Source of the DNA: Euptelea pleiosperma
Lineage: Eukaryota; Streptophyta; Magnoliopsida; Ranunculales; Eupteleaceae
DNA: 64,000 nt
NCBI GenBank assembly: GCA_035048495.1
Contig: CM068547.1
Location: 24,125,913-24,189,912, forward strand
Direction: 5' to 3'
Positions 56,593 to 64,000 of this stretch are shown here, one piece after another. The position numbers and the translations under genes were made by a program. How positions within the stretch are numbered: position 1 is the first letter of the stretch; every line of letters starts with the position of its first letter. Under the pieces are notes generated by a model that was not told the DNA's origin, ran no database searches, and was given only the letters and a program-made list of their open reading frames with translations.

Positions 56593-58750
56593 TCCTATAG
56601 ATACCTAAATTTTTCAATATGAATTTTCTACAGAAAGTTATGTCCTCAACATTGACAGGGTGTCGAATTAGGTTTTGAAATCCAAAAATCTTGCACAAAC
56701 TTTGATTGATTTTTGAAAAAAATTCTAAGTTCCAAATTTTATTTTTCAAACTATCAAACTCCATGGAAAATCAACAAAACGGACATGTATAGATTTTTGA
56801 TTTTCTAAAATAAAACTAATTTTTAAATTATAGATGGGCTTATTTTAATTTAAATTTTATTTTCATTTAATTTTGATGTGAATTAGATGGTGATCACCAT
56901 GGGATAGAGACATGGTTGAGTGTAAGAGTTGTCTTGTGTTGACTCGAGTTCAATTATTTGACTCATGTAGACCTACTTTGATCTTTGACTTTCATAGACT
57001 TATTTTTAACTTGTATGGACACCTAATTGAGGACTTAGATACATGATCACTTCATTATATTTATATTGAATACCCACACCTCGTGCCTCAGCCTTGGACA
57101 CCAGATTTGATCCATGGATTTTTAGATTAGATCATGGATCCTAGGTTTGGGTCGTGACGAATATCAACATTTACCATAATTTTATGTCTTTGGTGATTGG
57201 TTGAATAATGCTTGATCAATTCATCTTGACTGTTAAGTTTTAACATTTGATCTTTTCTTGATATCTCGAGATCTATGGTATCTAAACCTAGCTATGAAAG
57301 CATACAAATGCGTATTTTAAATTCTACAAACTCTTATGCCTTTTGATTCTTCAAATTCTATTTTAATATTGTTTTGAGGGTAACAAATTAATTTTAAAGT
57401 CCTGAGATAATTTCATGTGATATGCACTGCCACAATCTGATATGATGGGATAAGAATATGCATTTTCACATTCTTATGCCATTGGATTATCAAAAAGCAT
57501 GCTTCGTTCTTCAAATTCATCATGATCCCTTAATTTTGACCTAATTTCATACTTGGCTTGATTTTTTGAGATTCCTATTAACAAAATGAGATCTATCGCA
57601 TATGATTATATACTTTTATAGTTTACATAATCATATATCCTTGGATTATCAAAATGAAACTTGATCTTCATATATTCGAAATTTTATTTTTGCCACTAAA
57701 ACTACCTTTCAACATTCTTTTGATTGCTATAATTGCTTTATCTTTATTCTATAGTCTTCATAATTATTTTGACTGCTTAAAATATCTCAAATAACAATCA
57801 TAAAATTTTAGTGTCATTTAGAGCTCATTTAGATATACTTTTTTTGTAAAATTATCATTTTTTCCTTTCGAAGTTACTATAAAACCCACTTCTCTGAGAA
57901 TAATTTGACCATTATATGATTGTAGAAATTGGGTGAAGTTTTATAATAATTGGGTAAAATTCCATAATCTCATCAAGTTGCATCTAATTGGATTTCATTT
58001 GAATGTACTTCCCTTGTAAAATTTTTATTTTTTTTCTTCTCGAAGTTATTGTAATATTTTTTTCTTTGACAATAATTTAACCAATAAAGGACACTCTCAT
58101 TAAGTTTCATATGATTTGGAGTTGTCGGGCGCAATTTGGAAACACATGAAACTGGAAGTGGGTGGAGTGTGTGCTTGTGTCATTTTTGGGGTTCCTAGGG
58201 TATGGGTTTGTCTCTGTTAGTCCGTGAGAGTGGTAATGACATCCATTTCATACAGCAAGACTTGACTGATTTGTCCTTCACTAACACCATCTTTCTGAAA
58301 TGACCACAAACGTAACAAGAGGTTGATTGGTTAACATCGTTTTCAGTTCATCATTTCCCAAGAAGGTAAGCTTAATCTAGTCATGCGGAATGGGTCCCTC
58401 AGCCTGTCACACTGAGGGACTGGGGAATGTCCAAAATGCATCCAACGGTTTCAAACATAGTTAAGTGGAGTCGTTCTCTGCTTAAGCGGTCTCAAAGGGG
58501 AGTGATTCAATTAGTCCTTGATTAGTCTGTGATTATCTTTTGGTGTCTTGTTTTAAACAATGGAAAGAAGATCTCTAGATATCAATAACATTAATAGGTT
58601 CATTAAAAATGGAGAAGATCTTCAGGTCTCAATAACATTAATAGGTTCATTAAAATGATGTGACAGAAACGTCTATGTGGCAGGACAACTCTATAACATT
58701 TTAGGTGTTGGATTCTTAACCGTTTTCCTACTCTAAATGGAATCACCTGG
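56593..58750. other. Unidentified AT-rich DNA
   Basis: No gene, no terminal repeats. A short inverted pair GGTCCCTCAG...CTGAGGGACT lies at about 58398-58425, and AATAACATTAATAGGTTCAT is directly repeated at about 58586 and 58629. Confidence 0.4.
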
Positions 58751-58759
58751 ACCCACAAA

Positions 58760-59950
58760 GGATATGCTTGTTCTCTTATTTCTGTCCATTCCCCTCAAGA
58801 AGGGGAGTATGTCACTCAAGCATTAGTCGTGTAGCAACCCAGCATAGAGTCCTTAGAAGAGGAACATCTATCGGGTATAATTCATTAGGGATTACCTTTT
58901 CACTAACGTTGCACTGGATATCTGAACTTGAGATTCAGTATTTCTTCGATAAATCTCATACACACTGAAGGAAAACACTAAGTCAAATTCTAGATGAATT
59001 TCGACAAAGTATAGCCTTATCACAAAATAATAGAAGAAGATCATCTTTCTGTCCCTAGAGTCCTCTATTTATAGAGTTTTGGGAAGGGGTTTGTACATGT
59101 TGCATACACACCTTTATAAGGAAAAAATGATTAAAATGATGAAAAAATACAAACAATCTTAAAAAATTAACCACATACGATTATGTAGTTAATAGTGCTA
59201 CACAACTGTATGCCACTAACTCTGGAGATTCTGCACGTTTTTCGAGGAAAATGGCACATGTGCTTTTCTATAAAGATGAGAACTCTCCCTGAAAATCTAA
59301 TTGCATATGGTTGGGTAGGAGGAGGTCCTACACAATCGTATATCATTATTTTTTGAATCTCTTGCACGCATCTCGAGAAAAATGGTAGGGGTGCTTTTCT
59401 GAGGATATGAGGGGTATTTTTGGAAATGTAATTGTATACGGTTGTGTAAGAGGAGGTCTTACACAACCGTATGTGAATATAGTTTTTCATCCCACTGCGC
59501 GGATCTAAAGGAAAAGGGCACATGTGCTTTTTCTCATTTTTGATCGTAGATCTTTCAGATTTGACTCCATATAGTTGTGTAGCTTTCCTTCCTACACAAC
59601 CGTATCCAATTAGTTTATCTGATCTGTGGGTGGTTGGCTCAGAAATCGAGGCATGCCCTTTATGCAAAAATCCTGCCCTGATCTGTCAAATCTGAGGGCA
59701 TACGGTTGTGTATCCCTATGTTTTACACAACCGTATATAGTTACTTCTTGGAGAATTGGGCTTGTTTTGTTCAAAACTGACCATCTTCATTTTTCTTGAA
59801 ATTCGTACCAGTTGTGTACTCTTGTCCTCTATACAACCGTATATGAGCATCTCCTCAGAAAAATATCCTATCCCAGTCCTCTGCTCTGATTGGTCCACTA
59901 CTACGCTGTTTGACTTTGACTTCGACAGTCATCTTTTGTGTCCTTTGGTT
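58760..59950 (-). mobile_element. LTR relic, minus strand, with ATACGGTTGTGTA repeats
   Basis: The minus strand has a TATA box CTATAAATAGAGG (about 59068-59082) preceded by the hairpin array at 59169-59848, the same promoter layout as the CCAATCGATTGG LTRs. Borders not resolved. Confidence 0.45.
59169..59848. repeat. Six hairpins in a roughly 131-bp tandem array
   Basis: Inverted pairs of ATACGGTTGTGTA / TACACAACCGTAT start at about 59169, 59301, 59435, 59567, 59698 and 59808. The spacing is close to 131 bp except for the last. Between them, degenerate units share AAAATGGCACATGTGCTTTT. The 166-codon minus-strand frame across the array is a repeat artefact. Confidence 0.85.
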
Positions 59951-60022
59951 GTGATTTTCGTTGCGATCCACATTTCATTGTCAACATGAGTTCATTTGAC
60001 CATACTTCTTTTGTAATTAAAA

Positions 60023-62057
60023 GGGAATTTTTGTACTACCCCCCTATAAAATTGTCGATATTTGCACTACCTCCTTGTAGTTTTAGTCTGTTGTGTCTCC
60101 CCCCTTTGACCGTAGCTTTTTTCATTGACCCTAAACAAGTCGTCCAAATTTTCCCTCGTGGTACAAATTACCCTTACCTTTTTAAAATTACAAAAATACC
60201 AATTTTCTTTTCCTTCTACAGCACTGACTTGTCATTAATGCGGCTTCATTTCATTACTTATATTTAAACCCTCTTGCCACATGGTCTGACAATTATTATG
60301 GAGGGATGGTTCAAATTTTCTCTCAAAGAAAATCTAAATTGTACTTTTTCTTAATCAACCAAAGTTTGCCATGTGACACTCCCTTTTATTATTTTTGCTT
60401 TTCATAAATCAGGATGCCAACAAAAGTCTGCCATGTGGGTTGATTTTCTATTGTGGGATTCAAAGATTATTTTGGGTACTAAAAACCAACGTCTAGAAAT
60501 CCTCAATCAGGCTGATTTTTGGTATATAGGTTGCTTTTGTATAAGCCAAACATCCATACGGTCATTGGTCTCTAAGGGTATGCCATGTGGCATTTTTAAT
60601 TGTAGTCGGGCACCAAAAATAAGTCTGATTGTAGGTTTTTAAGTGTTGGATTGGAGTCATTTCCATGGTTTGATTTTTAATCGTGGAATTTGAGAATTAT
60701 ATGAGTTACAAGATCTAAAAGGTTTGAAATCACTAATATAGGCTGATTTTGGTACTTCGGTCCAAAGATCTAAAGGTTTGAAATCACTAATAGGCTGATT
60801 TTGGTATGTCGGTCCTAAGATCTAAAGGTTTGAAATATCTAATATAGGCTGATTTTGGTACTTCGGTCCAAAGATCTAAAGGTTTGAAATCACTAATAGG
60901 CTAATTAGGTTTGAAATTACTAATAGAATGATTTTGTTATGTTGGTCCAAAGATCTAAAGGTTTGAAGTTACTAATAGGCATAGTAGATTTGAAATCACT
61001 AATAGGCTGATTTTGGTATGTCCATCCAAAGATCTAAAGGTTTAAAAGCATTGGATCTTTGTATCTCAAATAATGCTTGTTCAACGGTTATAAATCAACC
61101 CATGAAAATGACTCCAATCCAATGCTTATAAATCACTAATCAGACATATTTTTGGTGTTTGGATACACTTAAAAAGCCACATGGCACACTCTTAGAGATC
61201 AATGGACATATGAATGTTTGGCTCATCCCTATGTAGACATATATACCAAAAATCAGCTTGATTGATGATTGTAAACGTTGGATATTAGTACCCTAAATAA
61301 TCTTCGAATTCCATTGTAGAAAATCAACCCATGAAATACAACGGATATAAACCACCAATCATGCTGATTTTTGTTCTGTATGGCCAAACATCCATAGGGT
61401 CAATGGGCTCTGAGAGTGTTCTACATTTTGAGCCCACTGATTCATGAATGATTGGTTGTCCTCTTAATAAAGCTACACAACAACAATCATCATGATTGAT
61501 GATCTCTAGCCATCTGATCTAATTGCCCAAATAATTTCTTAATCAAATGGATAAAAATCTCCCAATGAGATGCTTAATCCAATATTGGCTATAAATCACC
61601 AATCAGATTGGTTTGTAAGTCCACTTAGGATAGACTAAACATCCATATGGTCAGTAGTCCTTAAGATTGTGCCACATGTTTCATATTGTAGTCCACCATC
61701 ATCAGTTATTCATTTTCATATTCCTCCCAATGAAAAGAAAAGAGAGGTTCAGATTTTTACTCTAAGAAAATTTGAACTGTCCTTCAAAAATGGTTGTTAG
61801 ATCACGTGGAAATAGAGTTTAAATGTAAGTAATGAACTGACAAGCAATAATGGCGGGTCTGTACGTTGGAAGGGAAAATCGGTATTATCGCAAGTTATAA
61901 AAGGGAAGGGCATTTTGGTCATGAAATCAAAAGTTAGATAGTCTGTTTACTGTCAGCGATAAAAGCTGTAGTCAAAGGGGGAGACGCAACAAACTGAAAC
62001 TACCAGGAGGTAGTGCAAATATCGACAATTTTATAGGTGGGTAGTACAAAAATTGCC
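60023..62057. mobile_element. Non-autonomous Mutator-like element with long terminal inverted repeats
   Basis: Terminal inverted repeats of nearly 300 bp (60023-60300 and 61790-62057), starting GGGAATTTTTGTACTAC / GGCAATTTTTGTACTAC, with an exact 9-bp duplication TAATTAAAA (60014-60022 and 62058-62066). The interior holds foldback-core sequences and a tandem repeat but no transposase. Confidence 0.9.
60700..61060. repeat. Tandem repeat, about 60-bp unit
   Basis: Five to six units of AAGATCTAAAGGTTTGAAAT, then CACTAATAGGCTGATTTTGG and TA(C/T)TTCGGTCC, some shortened; it is derived from one arm of the foldback core (GAAATCACTAAT-AGGCTGATTTTTGGT). Confidence 0.85.
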
Positions 62058-62139
62058 TAATTAAAATGACCTCTTTTCCATCCCTTTAGATATTTTCTGT
62101 GAATCCTTCTTTATTGTACACTTGTGACTGATTACTGCA

Positions 62140-62960
62140 TCAATTGTATGTAATGTCTTGTGCTAATCACATTTCACCCATAGTGTCTTCGGCACCACTT
62201 GGAGAAGTAATCCATAGTTGCCAATATGTACAAGTGCTTCTTAGAATAATTAAGGGTGAATGGATACCTAAGTACCGAAAGGCCATAAACATGATGTCAT
62301 GTGCAATGATTAGGTGCTTGGTGTATAAATTCACCATGAAATTAGCAAACTTTTGTCGTTTAGCAAAGTCAATACGATTTGAAACCATGGTAGGGCAGTT
62401 ATAACGAAAGCATTTTAATTAGTTGCAATTGAAGTTTCACCCTAGTTTTGTGGGCATCACATACTCCTAAATATACTTCTTACATTGCTTTTAGAGATTA
62501 TTTTTTAGATAAACATCTTAGAAGGAGTCCATTAAGAGATCTCCAATTAAGATTGTCTTAATGCATTACATATTTTAGAGACATTCTCCTTACTTCTATC
62601 CTCAAGTGAGAGTTCGCCATGTTAATTAGAGTTATTCAACGAAGGGTTATCTTCAATCTTCATGTTCTTAAATAGTTATAGTGCTGACTGTAGAAATAAG
62701 GTTCTCCTTTCATCATGGTCATGTTAACAATTTTGTCAAATAGAAGAGCTAGAGAGGTTGTAAGATTTGCCAAAACATCAGCCCTCATAGCTAAACCACT
62801 TCGAACATGTGAGACATCAATTTTATCAAATTGTGCTATGAAGTGTTTGGCTCTTTTGAAATAGGGTATCAAAGTTTGTCATTTTACGATATAGCTAGGT
62901 CCCATGAAGTTATTTTATTACTTTAGAATCGTCGATGATACTTAATTTAGTTATTTAGGA
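62140..62960 (-). pseudogene. Ty3/gypsy RNase H and integrase relic
   Basis: Minus strand, in the expected order. About 62960-62700: YIVK, then LIPYFKRAKHFIAQFDKID, VSHVRSG and MRADVLANLTTSLAL, matching the C-terminal half of the Ty3/gypsy RNase H (IPY-KRAK-L-F-H--RG-N-RADALA-LA). About 62400-62170: PTMVSNRIDFAKRQK, an HGEFIHQAP frame, and LYILATMDYFSKW, matching the integrase zinc/core junction (WPTM--D---FAK-C-CQ...HLYILVATDYFSKW). Multiple frame changes and stops. The reverse transcriptase, expected at higher coordinates, was not recognised. Confidence 0.8.
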
Positions 62961-64000
62961 TTCAATGGTTAATTCTATTATGGCGATATTATAGCTTCAT
63001 ATCCTATTCTATTGTTTGAATATCTTTTGTTCAGAGCCAAAGAATGTGGGATTATAGCATTGTCCAGTGCGACGAATACAATTCCCTCGTATACATAAAG
63101 AAAGAAAAAAAAAAGCTTTACATGTATCTTAAGGCAAACTCAAGGTTCACTCATAACACTACTCCCTATAGGTGAGGAACATATTTTTTTATTATTAATT
63201 CCTTTTATATGTGAATATCATGTTACATCTACATATGTATTAACATATACAAGACTATGTATATAAGTTTGGTTTTTTCTCTTTAAAGGAAAGACATATA
63301 ACAAAATGATGACATGTACTTTAAATTGCCATAAAAATGAGATAATGTACACAAGTTCTCTAAAGACTGGTAAATCAATAGACTTGTAAATCAATTTCAA
63401 GTCCTCTCTTTATAAGAGGGATAAACATCTATGTACAAAATCAAACCCATAAATATATTAAAAAAATCAATGGATATGTATCTCTTACATGTTATTTACC
63501 ATTGTCTTAATGGAATTAAGGTGATTGCTATGATAAGATAATTAAAGATCGAACCCTACTCATTATATGGTCAAAGGATGAGATCAATATGATCAATTCC
63601 AAGATTTTCAATATAACGATGACACTCAAAATCGGTGGTGAATACACACCCTTCTCTTCTATTCATTCCAGAGCATTCATATCTTTGAGGTGTAAAAGCA
63701 TAGATATGTGAATGAGTTTGAGAAGAAAAAAAGTGAAGAAGTTAGTGGGAAAATGAAGGAATGAACAATTTCATGAAATGTCAGAATTGATGGTTTAGTA
63801 AGGAGTGGTAACCAACATTTGATACGTAGACCCATGTCCTTTCAAAAATAGAAAAGACTGTCATTTTCTAATACGGGATTGATGATGGAAAGGGATTCAT
63901 AGATTGCCTTAAACTTATGGGTATGTTAAAAAATGGTAGAATTCTTCTTTTGGATACTGAGAAAATGTTTCTTAAAGAATGGTCTAGACTCTAGACATCA
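62961..64000. other. Unidentified AT-rich DNA at the right edge
   Basis: Probably upstream pol sequence of the Ty3/gypsy relic, but I could not read any reverse transcriptase motif. No gene seen. Confidence 0.3.

Noticed and set aside
59167..59667. 166-codon minus-strand frame
   Set aside because: It runs across the 131-bp hairpin repeats and has no protein motif.

Overview
This is plant nuclear DNA, from a flowering plant. It has spliced plant genes, a G-type lectin receptor-like kinase, a phytocyanin exon, plant-type CACTA, Mutator-like, hAT and Harbinger elements, Ty1/copia and Ty3/gypsy remnants and L1-type LINEs. I cannot name the species. About nine tenths of the window is transposon-derived or unidentified AT-rich DNA, with insertions nested several levels deep.

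Four host genes can be supported. (1) A two-exon minus-strand gene (19172-20222) encodes a 193-residue EF-hand pair plus ZZ-like zinc-finger protein; its short second exon supplies a C-terminal CSIM, a farnesylation-type CaaX box. (2) An intact intronless G-type lectin receptor kinase lies on the minus strand (23716-26094). (3) A complete three-exon 2-oxoglutarate/Fe(II) dioxygenase lies on the plus strand (34111-41189); its second intron is about 6 kb and packed with transposons. (4) The first exon of a phytocyanin (54212-54365) is present, but its second exon is not visible in the window.

Layout. 1-7361: right part of a decayed CACTA element with a broken transposase, two apparent captured host-gene fragments (a UAP56-binding-motif protein and a spermidine-synthase-like piece) and a recognisable right terminus. 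7362-13891: a copia gag relic split by two related 2.6 kb TG...CA insertions, each with its own 5-bp target duplication. 13892-18950: a gag-only copia-like element with a polypurine tract and a 3' LTR. 19-27 kb: the EF-hand gene, foldback elements and the lectin kinase. 27-34 kb: degenerate foldback repeats, a Mutator-like element carrying LINE sequence, then a Harbinger-type element just upstream of the dioxygenase. 34-41 kb: the dioxygenase with LINE, hAT and Mutator-like insertions in its intron. 41-45 kb: LINE and LTR relics. 45.9-51.4 kb: a complete non-autonomous LTR retrotransposon (5.45 kb, TSD GTGCC) inserted in a tandem repeat. 52-64 kb: a second CACTA end, foldbacks, the phytocyanin exon, LTR relics (one with six hairpins at about 131-bp spacing), a 2.0 kb Mutator-like element and a minus-strand Ty3/gypsy pol relic.

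The most distinctive signal is a population of non-autonomous Mutator-like foldbacks with exact or near-exact 9-bp target duplications. Many carry a perfect palindromic G-box, GCCACGTGGC. One copy lies 36 bp upstream of the EF-hand start codon, and one copy has inserted into another of the same family. All boundaries and homologies were read by eye; no database search was run.
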